The translations under genes were made by a program, and so were the position numbers. DNA of 9,472 bases from REEB481 sp039796915. Its GTDB lineage: Bacteria > Bacteroidota > Bacteroidia > NS11-12g > UBA955. The stretch covers positions 1-9,472 of the forward strand of contig JBDKIU010000193.1 in NCBI GenBank assembly GCA_039796915.1, in the 5' to 3' direction. Below the pieces are notes generated by a model. The model saw nothing but the letters and a program-made list of their open reading frames with translations. It searched no databases and was not told the origin of the DNA. Shown here in pieces: positions 1 to 6,657 of the stretch; the first letter of the stretch is position 1, and each line of letters begins with the position of its first letter.

Positions 1-1
1 A

Positions 2-1801
2 CGCCTGCTCTTGTGGCCGGTGAAACAGAAATACGGCAACAAACTTTCCTGGGCTGACCTCATGATTCTGGCCGGCAACTGCGCACTGGAATCTATGGGC
101 TTCAAAACCTTTGGCTTTGCCGGTGGTCGTGAAGATGTTTGGGAACCGGAAGAAGACGTTTATTGGGGTTCTGAAAAGGAATGGCTCGCCGACCAGCGTT
201 ACGAAGGCGACCGCGAGCTGGAAAACCCACTCGCCGCCGTTCAGATGGGTCTGATTTACGTGAATCCGGAAGGCCCTAACGGCAACCCCGATCCTATTGC
301 TGCCGCCCGCGACATCCGCGAAACCTTTGGTCGCATGGCCATGAACGATGAAGAAACTGTTGCCCTGATTGCCGGTGGTCACACCTTCGGTAAAACCCAC
401 GGAGCCGGTGACCCTTCCAAATATGTGGGCAGAGAACCTGCAGCCGCATCCATCGAAGAAATGAGCATGGGCTGGAAAAACACCATGGGCTCTGGCAATG
501 GCGTGAACACCATCACCAGCGGACTCGAAGGTGCATGGACCACAACCCCAACCAAATGGAGCAACAACTACTTCGAAAACCTGTTCGGATATGAGTGGGA
601 ACTGACCCACAGCCCCGCAGGTGCAAAACAGTGGAAACCCAAAGCTGGCGCCGGAGCTGGAACTGTTCCTGATGCGCATGACCCCGCTGTGAAACATGCG
701 CCCATGATGCTCACCACCGACCTTGCCCTGCGCATGGATCCGGCGTATGAGAAAATTTCACGCCACTTCTACGAAAACCCAGAAGCTTTTGCCGACGCTT
801 TTGCCCGTGCCTGGTTCAAACTGACACACCGCGATATGGGTCCACGCGCCCGTTACCTCGGACCGGAAGTTCCTGCGGAAGTGTTGATCTGGCAAGATCC
901 CATCCCCGCAGTAAACCATCCTCTGGTAGATGCTGCCGATGTGGACAGCCTGAAAAAGCAAATCCTCGCCTCAGGTCTCAGCGTGTCTGAACTGGTTAGC
1001 ACCGCTTGGGCTTCCGCTGCTACCTTCCGTGGTTCCGACAAGCGTGGAGGTGCCAATGGTGCGCGCATTCGCCTGAACCCCATGAAAAACTGGGAAGCCA
1101 ACAACCCTGTACAACTGGCTAAAGTGCTTGACAAACTGGAACACATCCGTACAGCGTTCAACGCAGCACAAAACAGCGGCAAGCAGATTTCTGTAGCCGA
1201 TATGATCGTGCTGGCAGGTTGCGCCGCTGTGGAAAAAGCTGCACATGACGCAGGTTATTCGGTTCAGGTGCCTTTCACTCCTGGCCGCGGCGACGCCTCC
1301 CAGGAACATACCGATGTGGATTCCATCGCCGTACTCGAACCTAAAGCCGACGGATTCCGCAACTACCTGCGCCCGGGCTTGAAAACAGCCGCTGAAGAAC
1401 TGCTCATCGACAAAGCACAACTGCTCAGCCTGACCGCTCCCGAAATGACAGTGCTGTTTGGCGGCCTCCGTGCACTCGGTGCAAACTACAACGGCAGCAA
1501 ACATGGCGTGTTTACCCAGCATCCCGGCGTACTCAGCAACGATTACTTCGTAAACCTGCTCGACCTGAACACTACCTGGAGCGCGACTTCCGACGCACAG
1601 CAGGAGTTCGAAGGACGTGACCGCAAAACAGGTGCTGTGAAATGGACCGCTACCCGCGTGGATCTGATCTTCGGTTCCAACTCAGAACTGCGTGCCATTG
1701 CTGAAGTGTATGGCTGCAACGATGGAAAAGTGAAGTTCGTGCACGACTTCGTGGCTGCCTGGAACAAGGTGATGAACCTCGATCGGTTCGACCTCGCCTG
1801 A
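2..1801 (+). CDS. katG: Catalase-peroxidase KatG, 5'-truncated by the window edge
   Basis: Heme enzyme of the class I peroxidase superfamily that dismutates hydrogen peroxide and also acts as a peroxidase; normally cytoplasmic. The reading frame is open from base 2 and reads RLLWPVKQKYGNKLSWADL, a KatG core block, so the apparent TTG start at 11 is an internal Leu codon. About 599 residues are present of a usual 720-750; roughly 130-150 N-terminal residues are missing, including the distal Arg/Trp/His and the Trp of the Met-Tyr-Trp adduct. Counting from the codon at 11, visible residues are adduct Tyr83 (LIYVNPEGP) and Met109 (RMAMND), proximal heme ligand His124 (GGHTFGKTHG), proximal Trp176 (WTTTPTKW), Asp237 (TTDLALRMDP) and the mobile Arg274 (HRDMGP). 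The degenerate heme-free C-terminal domain follows from about residue 300 and is complete to the TGA. A terminator lies 20 bases downstream. No frameshift or missing catalytic residue is visible. Confidence 0.98.
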   Translation, partial: RLLLWPVKQKYGNKLSWADLMILAGNCALESMGFKTFGFAGGREDVWEPEEDVYWGSEKEWLADQRYEGDRELENPLAAVQMGLIYVNPEGPNGNPDPIAAARDIRETFGRMAMNDEETVALIAGGHTFGKTHGAGDPSKYVGREPAAASIEEMSMGWKNTMGSGNGVNTITSGLEGAWTTTPTKWSNNYFENLFGYEWELTHSPAGAKQWKPKAGAGAGTVPDAHDPAVKHAPMMLTTDLALRMDPAYEKISRHFYENPEAFADAFARAWFKLTHRDMGPRARYLGPEVPAEVLIWQDPIPAVNHPLVDAADVDSLKKQILASGLSVSELVSTAWASAATFRGSDKRGGANGARIRLNPMKNWEANNPVQLAKVLDKLEHIRTAFNAAQNSGKQISVADMIVLAGCAAVEKAAHDAGYSVQVPFTPGRGDASQEHTDVDSIAVLEPKADGFRNYLRPGLKTAAEELLIDKAQLLSLTAPEMTVLFGGLRALGANYNGSKHGVFTQHPGVLSNDYFVNLLDLNTTWSATSDAQQEFEGRDRKTGAVKWTATRVDLIFGSNSELRAIAEVYGCNDGKVKFVHDFVAAWNKVMNLDRFDLA

Positions 1802-1821
1802 TTCCTTTACTGCTGAAACAT

Positions 1822-1851
1822 AAAAAGGCGGCCCATTGGACCGCCTTTTTT
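1822..1851 (+). terminator. Rho-independent terminator after katG (bidirectional)
   Basis: An A5 run and GGCGG (1822-1831) pair with CCGCC and a T run (1841-1851) around a short loop that can form two more C-G pairs. The hairpin starts 20 bases after the katG stop and ends in six T residues on the plus strand. The mirrored A run means it could also act on minus-strand transcripts. Confidence 0.85.
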
Positions 1852-1871
1852 CATTCTTTCCCGACAGGAAT

Positions 1872-1909
1872 AAAAAAAGACCATCAGGCAAATGCCCGAT
1901 GGTCTTTTT
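1872..1909 (-). terminator. Rho-independent terminator of the minus-strand secreted-protein gene (bidirectional)
   Basis: GACCATC (1879-1885) pairs with GATGGTC (1898-1904). An inner GGC/GCC stem closes an AAAT loop, with one A/C mismatch between the two stems. The seven A residues at 1872-1878 become a T tract on the minus strand, 19 bases past the stop codon of the gene ending at 1928. The T run at 1905-1909 would also let it back up katG termination. Confidence 0.85.
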
Positions 1910-1927
1910 CATGACACTATGCGTTGA

Positions 1928-4900
1928 TTACTGAACCGTCAGTCGGGCTGCATACCAGCGACCATCAGCGCAGATGGCGCGTACCAGGTACAAGCCACTG
2001 CTCAGGCCTTCAGTATTCAATGTTCCAGTTTTAGAAGCAGCATCGCCAACAACCAAAACAGCACCGCGTGCATCACAAAGTTCAATGCGCATGGCAGGCT
2101 CACGCAATTCGAAGTGAACAGCATTGCCGCGCACAGGGTTGGGATATACGGTGAGGTTGCCCGCATACAGATCTTGTACGCTGTTGGTTTCGTTGTCTTT
2201 CAGCGTAAGCGTGTACACGGAATCGGTTCCGATTTCTGTGCCCCAGTTGTTGTTGCGGATGCTCAGCAACAGGGTTTCATCACCTTCACTCAGGTTGTCG
2301 TCGAACAAATCCACCTTGAACTTGTAAGAAGTGGTTCCGGCTGGCAAAGCAATGTCTTTTGCAGCGAAGTTGTAGTCCGCGTTAGATGTAGCGGTTCCGC
2401 CCTTGATGGACAGTCGGAAGTTCACCTGCGCGTTGGCGTTGGCTACGTTGATGGTCACCATCACGCTGGAGTCATCCTGTTCGTTGGAAGTTCCGCTTGT
2501 GGTGCTGAAGCTGATTACGGGCACGGTCAGATTGGTCACGTCGCCGATGTAGCGGGGCACAATCACATACGCCGAGTCAAAAGGTGTTTTGTTGTCAAAC
2601 TGTCCGCCAATACCCGCAATGTTGAAGTAACCTGCCGGCGCCGGAGTTCCGTCAACGGTGGTTTCAGCATCAATGGAAATGGTATAGGTTTTCACACCAT
2701 TGGTTACCTGAAGTTGTTTGAAACCATTGGCAGACAATGGAACGGCAGGCCAATCAGCCACGTTCACCAAACGAACACGGTCCACACGAACCACTTGTGA
2801 TTCAATGCTTTCGTCCAGCGTGCTGACAATACGCGGCGTGCGAACCCTGCCGGTTGTGCTCAGCCTGCGGATGGTATCCAGGAACTGCAATTGGGTGGTG
2901 CCCTGGAATTGTCCTACAGAACCCTGAACCATGATGGAATCGCCTTCTTTCACAGTGTATCCAAAAGTTCCTGAAGGACTGAACACCTGAATGCCTCCGG
3001 TGGTATCAATCACGGTGAACTGCAAACCGGTTACGCGGGTGTTTACGCCATGAACAACACCGTAAATACGGCAACGCTTGTTCAGTGAATCGGCAACGCC
3101 GGCAGTTTTCTCGGTGGTGATGTTACGGATCTTATACACCGGCAAATCATCGCTGCTCAGGCTGATGCGCAAGGTATCTGGTTTGCCGATCTGACTGTTG
3201 GTGAGCGGAGAAAGGGTGAACACCAGCTTCTCGGTTCCTTCATACAGTTCATCATCAATCAATGGAATGGAAACAATCAGACTGTCTGGGTCAGATGCAC
3301 CAACTGAATAAATCTTGGAATAGGGGTTGAAGGTGAAATCACTTCCTTCAGTAGTGGTACTCAGCGCAGGCGCAAAACGCAGGATGAAGTCGCTCTGCAC
3401 ATCGTTCTGGTTGTTCACGTTGATGCGGATTTTCGCAGAACCTGCCTTTTCGCTCAGGTTCATGGTGGTTTGGTTGAAAGAAACCACCGGCGGACGGTCG
3501 TTGTCGCGCATGATGATGGTCATCACACTATCTTTTGCCAATGCCAATGAAGATCCGCTGATGCGCAATACCAAAACTACGGTGTCATTGGGATCTACAA
3601 CAGTTTCGTCAATCACTCGGGCAAAGAACACCAGACTGTCGGGACCGGCGCTGTTTCCAAGGTTGATGGTGGTATCGGTATTGGTTTTACCCAAACGGAA
3701 TTCGTCGGGAATCAGGGTGCTGTCGCCACGTGACTTCACCAGAATACGCACGCTGGCCGGCGTGTTCAGGGCCTTGTCCATCTTTACTTTGATGGAAACT
3801 TTACCGGCGCTTTCCTTGATGTTTACCAATGAACTGCCGAAACTTACGTTGGCGGCATCGTTGTCGATGATGTTGAGCGAATGGGTACGCTCCAGGCCAA
3901 TACTACCGCGCTGAGGATTGCTTAGGCTGATGGTGGCAATTTCTGTTCCTTCAACAAGGTTGTCGTCGTTGATGGTAGCATAGCTACTGTCGAAAGCGGT
4001 ATAACCCGGATTAAAGGTGATGGTGCGCGAACGCAGAACCAAATCTTTGGTTGTTCCGGAGTCGGCGGTTCCGCTCACATAACCCATGGTCACAGAAGAA
4101 GCGAAGTCATTCGCATAACGCCTGCGAACCACCAGAAGTGCTTTGCCATCGGCTTCTCCTACAGAAGATGAACGAAGCCAGAACTGGAAATCAGGTTGAA
4201 CCAAAGCACATTCTTCTTCGGTGAGGGCCACGGGCGTAGTTGAACCCCCGCTGGTGCTTACGGTCGATTTTGTCGTGCCGCCCCAGCCCCAAATACCGTT
4301 TGAGTCAAGGCTTGCATACAATTCCTGGCCGGTTTTTAAACTGTAGTTGGCTATACGCTGGATACCATTGCTCAGGTTATTGGGAATGGTAGTTCCCCAG
4401 TTGCCGCCTTTACCCAACACTTCTGTGGTGTAAAACGTGGCCAGGGAAGCCGGAGTGATGCCCGCGCCTTCTACATAAGTCATGGAAACCGGACGGCCTG
4501 TTCCCTGAATATTGTCGAACAGTGCTACCATAGATTTTGCCGCTGCGAGGCTTTTGCCCCAAATCGCAGTTCCATTGGCAGAACCTGTTCCGAAGGAAAT
4601 ACAACGGATGCTGTCGGTGAGGTAATGCTTTTCAATCACAGAACCCGGGCTGATGGCCTGCATGTGGATCAATGGATACACGTTGGCACCGGCGTTGAAA
4701 ATGGCGTTGCCGCTTTGTCCAAAACCGAACCAGCCGGTAAACGTGCCGCCGAAATCGGTGGTGAAGGTATCGTGCTGTCCGGCAGTTGTCAGCGAGGTGT
4801 TGGAGTTAGACCTCCACTGTCCGGAGCTGTCCAGCCAAATACCTGTTCCGGCGCCGGCAGCGGTAATCAGACCAGTGTCGGCAATCTTCATCGCCCGCAC

Positions 4901-5101
4901 CATGTATTTATACTGCGTGTTGGGCAACAGGTTGTTGATGGTGGCTTTGAACACAACCGGAAGCCGGATGCTTCCGCTGCCACCTGCCGTGCTGTACTGT
5001 GGAACCAAAATGCCGGTAAATTGCCCGGCAATAGGTTTTTGTGCTGCCAGTCCTAAAGAACTTAGAACCAGCAACATCGGGAAGAGTAATCTTCTGTTCA
5101 T
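1928..5101 (-). CDS. Secreted multidomain Calx-beta / OB-like protein with T9SS C-terminal sorting domain
   Basis: Predicted 1057-residue exported protein, secreted or anchored on the cell surface by the type IX system. The start at 5101 gives a signal peptide (Arg-Arg, hydrophobic LLFPMLLVLSSLGLAA, then QKP); the frame is open upstream to 5290, but that stretch overlaps comF and would bury the signal. Order: residues 21 to about 300, a region with no family I can name; about 330-415, 417-535 and 538-652, three Calx-beta repeats; about 655-857, an OB-fold-like segment (GVVHGVNTRVTGLQFTVIDT, then GDSIMVQGSVGQFQGTTQLQF); about 861-972, a fourth Calx-beta repeat; about 978-1057, a Por secretion tail (VYPNPV, GLSSGLYLVRA). 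Each Calx-beta repeat keeps its acidic signature: DDNLVEGTE (379-387), DETVVDPND (498-506), DDELYEGTE (616-624), DDNLSEGDE (934-942), consistent with calcium binding. No catalytic domain is visible; adhesive or matrix roles are guesses. The leader AACCAAC before ATG lacks a Shine-Dalgarno. comF ends 56 bases upstream. Confidence 0.9.
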   Translation of the reverse strand: MNRRLLFPMLLVLSSLGLAAQKPIAGQFTGILVPQYSTAGGSGSIRLPVVFKATINNLLPNTQYKYMVRAMKIADTGLITAAGAGTGIWLDSSGQWRSNSNTSLTTAGQHDTFTTDFGGTFTGWFGFGQSGNAIFNAGANVYPLIHMQAISPGSVIEKHYLTDSIRCISFGTGSANGTAIWGKSLAAAKSMVALFDNIQGTGRPVSMTYVEGAGITPASLATFYTTEVLGKGGNWGTTIPNNLSNGIQRIANYSLKTGQELYASLDSNGIWGWGGTTKSTVSTSGGSTTPVALTEEECALVQPDFQFWLRSSSVGEADGKALLVVRRRYANDFASSVTMGYVSGTADSGTTKDLVLRSRTITFNPGYTAFDSSYATINDDNLVEGTEIATISLSNPQRGSIGLERTHSLNIIDNDAANVSFGSSLVNIKESAGKVSIKVKMDKALNTPASVRILVKSRGDSTLIPDEFRLGKTNTDTTINLGNSAGPDSLVFFARVIDETVVDPNDTVVLVLRISGSSLALAKDSVMTIIMRDNDRPPVVSFNQTTMNLSEKAGSAKIRINVNNQNDVQSDFILRFAPALSTTTEGSDFTFNPYSKIYSVGASDPDSLIVSIPLIDDELYEGTEKLVFTLSPLTNSQIGKPDTLRISLSSDDLPVYKIRNITTEKTAGVADSLNKRCRIYGVVHGVNTRVTGLQFTVIDTTGGIQVFSPSGTFGYTVKEGDSIMVQGSVGQFQGTTQLQFLDTIRRLSTTGRVRTPRIVSTLDESIESQVVRVDRVRLVNVADWPAVPLSANGFKQLQVTNGVKTYTISIDAETTVDGTPAPAGYFNIAGIGGQFDNKTPFDSAYVIVPRYIGDVTNLTVPVISFSTTSGTSNEQDDSSVMVTINVANANAQVNFRLSIKGGTATSNADYNFAAKDIALPAGTTSYKFKVDLFDDNLSEGDETLLLSIRNNNWGTEIGTDSVYTLTLKDNETNSVQDLYAGNLTVYPNPVRGNAVHFELREPAMRIELCDARGAVLVVGDAASKTGTLNTEGLSSGLYLVRAICADGRWYAARLTVQ
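1931..2170 (-). other. Type IX secretion C-terminal sorting domain (encoded segment)
   Basis: The last 80 or so codons of the secreted protein encode the Por secretion tail pattern: a hydrophobic/polar lead, VYPNPV, a beta strand with LCDARGAVLV, then GLSSGLYLVRA and a terminal short strand. In known T9SS cargo this domain directs passage through the outer membrane and is cleaved off. Its presence implies that T9SS machinery is encoded elsewhere in the genome. Confidence 0.9.
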
Positions 5102-5133
5102 GTTGGTTGATGGGATTTCACCGCGAAGATAAT

Positions 5134-5141
5134 TAAATATA
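5134..5141 (-). promoter_or_regulatory. Possible Bacteroidota -7 element before the secreted-protein gene
   Basis: On the minus strand this reads TATATTTA, one base from TAnnTTTG, in an AT-rich stretch of the 56-base gap after comF. It would place a transcript start about 27 bases before the ATG. No TTG-type -33 element is found at the usual spacing, so the gene may instead be read through from comF. Confidence 0.3.
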
Positions 5142-5157
5142 AAACCCGACATCCGTT

Positions 5158-5853
5158 TTAATATTCCGCGAGCGCCAGCGTGTATCCGCTGAACTGCGCG
5201 TACCCTTCCCGGCTCAGGGCCAGCACGCATGCTTCCAGCGTGGCACCGGTGGTAAGCACATCGTCCACAAGGCCTATGTGCAGGTTGCACGGCAGGATTC
5301 CGCTGCGACAGGCAAAGCCTTCAGAAACGTTTCCCCAACGCAGTACCCGCGAGGCTTTCGTTTGGCTTTGTGCCGCAACCTTTCGCCACAACAGATCCGT
5401 AACTACCGGAAGCCCTAAAACCGAACCCATCCCACGCGCAATCAACTCCGCCTGGTTGTAACCCCGTTGCCGCAAACGCGCTGCATGTAAAGGTACCGGA
5501 ACCAATACATCAGGCAGTGCCGAGCCCCTGAGTGCATGTCCGAACTGCCGCCCCAGAAGCTGCGCCAACATTGCAGCTTCTCGGTATTTAATATGATGCA
5601 ATAAGTTTTGTGTCAACCCGCTCTTGTGAAAATAGAGGTAACTGTACACCGCCTGGAATTTTACACGCCCATGAAAAATACGCGCCGCCGCCGCTGCACC
5701 GTTCGTGCCGAAGTCAATGCGAGGCAGTCTGCCTGTACAGGCCATGCATAAATACTTTTCTGCCTCCAGCAAAACCTCGCCGCAACCGGAACACAATTCC
5801 GGGTAAAACAGGCGCGCCATGTCGCGCAAAACCGGCCAGCGCTTCGCTCCCAT
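5158..5853 (-). CDS. ComF family protein (ComFC/GntX-like phosphoribosyltransferase fold)
   Basis: A 231-residue protein, typical for the ComF family, expected in the cytoplasm. ComFC homologues are needed for DNA uptake in naturally competent bacteria, but the family is widespread in species without known competence, so the role here is unproven. An N-terminal zinc-ribbon-like pair, CSGC (Cys21, Cys24) and CMAC (Cys36, Cys39), is followed by HHIKY (86-90), the family block VPVPLHAARLRQRGYNQAEL (118-137), an AAQSQTKASRVLRWGNVSEGF segment (160-180, spelled with its usual Gln-Thr and Asn-Val) and the PRPP-binding loop LVDDVLTTGAT (195-205) with Asp197 and Asp198. All key motifs are intact. The ATG at 5853 is used; an in-frame ATG at 5820 (MARLFYPELC) would still keep the cysteines. 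The gene lies upstream of, and co-oriented with, the T9SS cargo gene, and diverges from the small gene at 6196. Confidence 0.93.
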   Translation of the reverse strand: MGAKRWPVLRDMARLFYPELCSGCGEVLLEAEKYLCMACTGRLPRIDFGTNGAAAAARIFHGRVKFQAVYSYLYFHKSGLTQNLLHHIKYREAAMLAQLLGRQFGHALRGSALPDVLVPVPLHAARLRQRGYNQAELIARGMGSVLGLPVVTDLLWRKVAAQSQTKASRVLRWGNVSEGFACRSGILPCNLHIGLVDDVLTTGATLEACVLALSREGYAQFSGYTLALAEY

Positions 5854-5885
5854 TTCCGCAATTACGCAGGGATATTACATGAGCC

Positions 5886-5921
5886 AACGTGTGTAAATGA
5901 TTGTATTCGTTTGTACACGTT
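5886..5921. promoter_or_regulatory. Candidate operator or hairpin upstream of comF
   Basis: Twelve-base arms AACGTGTGTAAA (5886-5897) and TTTGTACACGTT (5910-5921) are inverted repeats matching at 10 of 12 positions. The two non-matching positions would be G-U pairs in an RNA. The spacer is 12 bases. The dyad ends 33 bases from the comF start, a position suited to a repressor site or a 5' leader hairpin. Confidence 0.35.
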
Positions 5922-5948
5922 TCTGACCACTGCCTGGGTTTGCTATGC

Positions 5949-5964
5949 TGCAACAACTGTTGCA
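5949..5964. promoter_or_regulatory. Perfect 7-2-7 dyad, candidate regulator binding site
   Basis: TGCAACA and TGTTGCA form an exact inverted repeat separated by AC. Two bases are too few for a stable RNA loop, so a dimeric protein-binding site is a better reading than a hairpin. It sits between divergent genes, about 95 bases from comF and 230 from the small gene. Confidence 0.3.
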
Positions 5965-6175
5965 TCTGCCCGAAATGTGGCCTTTCCTTGTCCTGCGGAA
6001 GCAACAACGGCACTGGAAATAATTCCTGTTTGAACTCCGCTTGCTTTTCCGCGACAAACAATCCCACAGCAACGGCGGTTATCCTTGCTGTGTCGGTGGA
6101 TGGCTTCGGATGAAGTACATCAAAACATCGGCGAAATGCACGCGCCAACAGATTAAACGCCCCCTCAGGACTCCA

Positions 6176-6183
6176 TATTTTTG
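6176..6183 (+). promoter_or_regulatory. Match to Bacteroidota -7 element before the small gene
   Basis: TATTTTTG matches TAnnTTTG at every fixed position, 12 bases before the ATG at 6196. Transcription would start only a few bases before the start codon. The region 19-21 bases upstream (around 6153) has no TTG -33 element, so support is from one half-site only. Confidence 0.35.
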
Positions 6184-6195
6184 CCACCCACAACC

Positions 6196-6531
6196 ATGTC
6201 AGCCCTCAAGGATTTGCGCAGCTTACGTTTTCCGGTAAACATCTGGAAGCGCTGTGCGGCCTTGTTTCTGTTGTGTATCCTTTCGGGAATGGATCTGGGA
6301 CGGCCCTTCGCCGGGCATATCCTGCTTTCAGGTAGCCCGATTCAAACTGAAATTCCCGCCGGCGCCGATCTGCTTGATACGCCGGAAGACGGGGATGAAA
6401 GCTTACTGCTGGCCCTGGCCTCATGCACTGTATTGGATGCGTTTTTCACCGCCGCGCCCATAGAAGGCATCACCCGCATCAACCTGCACAGCCTGCCGCT
6501 TGAGCCACCGCCGCCCCGCGACGCCTGCTGA
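6196..6531 (+). CDS. Small protein of unknown function with N-terminal hydrophobic segment
   Basis: A 111-residue product I do not recognise. The ATG at 6196 is preferred over the in-frame TTG at 6181, which overlaps the putative -7 element. The N-terminus is basic (KDLRSLRFPVNIWKR), followed by a short hydrophobic run CAALFLLCILSG (20-31): a signal peptide or single membrane anchor. The remainder alternates acidic and hydrophobic stretches (DTPEDGDESLLLALASC, 61-77) and ends in a proline-rich tail EPPPPRDAC. I see no His-rich or Cys-pair metal motif. The leader CCACAACC lacks a Shine-Dalgarno. It is on the same strand as the RND adaptor and pump, 126 bases upstream of the adaptor with no strong terminator between, so co-transcription is plausible; an accessory role in efflux is only positional inference. 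It could also be a non-coding open frame. Confidence 0.55.
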   Translation: MSALKDLRSLRFPVNIWKRCAALFLLCILSGMDLGRPFAGHILLSGSPIQTEIPAGADLLDTPEDGDESLLLALASCTVLDAFFTAAPIEGITRINLHSLPLEPPPPRDAC

Positions 6532-6657
6532 TTTTCCAAGTTTTTCATACACACTGATCCCCATGAGGGATTTCGATGAAGCGGACTCTTGCAGGCGTTC
6601 GGTCTTGTTTCATCTTTTTTACCCGTACACACCACGCAATGCCTGGATCCAAACAAC
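6532..6657 (+). other. Leader region before the RND adaptor gene
   Basis: This 126-base gap holds one small hairpin, ATCCC (6557-6561) with GGGAT (6567-6571). It lacks a following T run and is therefore unlikely to terminate transcription. I found no TAnnTTTG promoter match on the plus strand. Confidence 0.4.

Larger units (their letters stand above)
5854..6195. other. Divergent intergenic region, no convincing gene
   Basis: This 342-base gap separates comF (minus) from the small gene at 6196 (plus). I see no RNA gene or recognisable protein. It holds two dyads (5886-5921 and 5949-5964), a larger imperfect inverted repeat (5995-6004 with 6041-6052) and a -7-like promoter element at 6176-6183. 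Minus-strand frame 6205-5714 stays open through the region but has no ATG at its beginning, resembles no family I know, runs into comF in another frame and uses ATA, AGG, CGA and TTA codons, so it is not called. Confidence 0.6.

Noticed and set aside
11..13. TTG as a true start for the catalase-peroxidase
   Set aside because: The frame is open upstream to the window edge and encodes RLL of a conserved KatG block, so the gene continues beyond the left edge.
971..1522. 183-residue minus-strand frame opposite katG
   Set aside because: Antisense to strongly conserved KatG sequence, with no recognisable domain; a shadow frame.
2114..2800. 228-residue plus-strand frame opposite the secreted-protein gene
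   Set aside because: It lies wholly antisense to the clearly coding Calx-beta and OB-like segments and has no family features of its own; a shadow of codon bias.
5102..5290. N-terminal extension of the secreted protein to a start at 5290, or to an ATG at 5152
   Set aside because: The extension overlaps the comF 3' end in another frame and would place the signal peptide 17 to 63 residues inside the protein. The ATG at 5101 gives a normal signal sequence.
5901..6113. Cys-rich 70-residue plus-strand frame with a CPKC-like pattern
   Set aside because: The cysteines are not in zinc-finger spacing, there is no leader or family resemblance, and it lies over the inverted repeats. It looks like a chance open frame.
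5714..6205. Minus-strand open frame of about 160 codons across the divergent gap and into comF
   Set aside because: It is preceded directly by a stop, has only TTG near its beginning, no recognisable family, codons unlike its neighbours, and overlaps the comF 5' end by about 140 bases in a different frame. A protein search of its first 110 residues would settle it.
6589..6657. TTG start 23 codons upstream for the RND adaptor
   Set aside because: It would hide the signal peptide and lipoprotein-like Cys behind a non-hydrophobic extension; the ATG at 6658 fits the family and has a leader like its neighbours.
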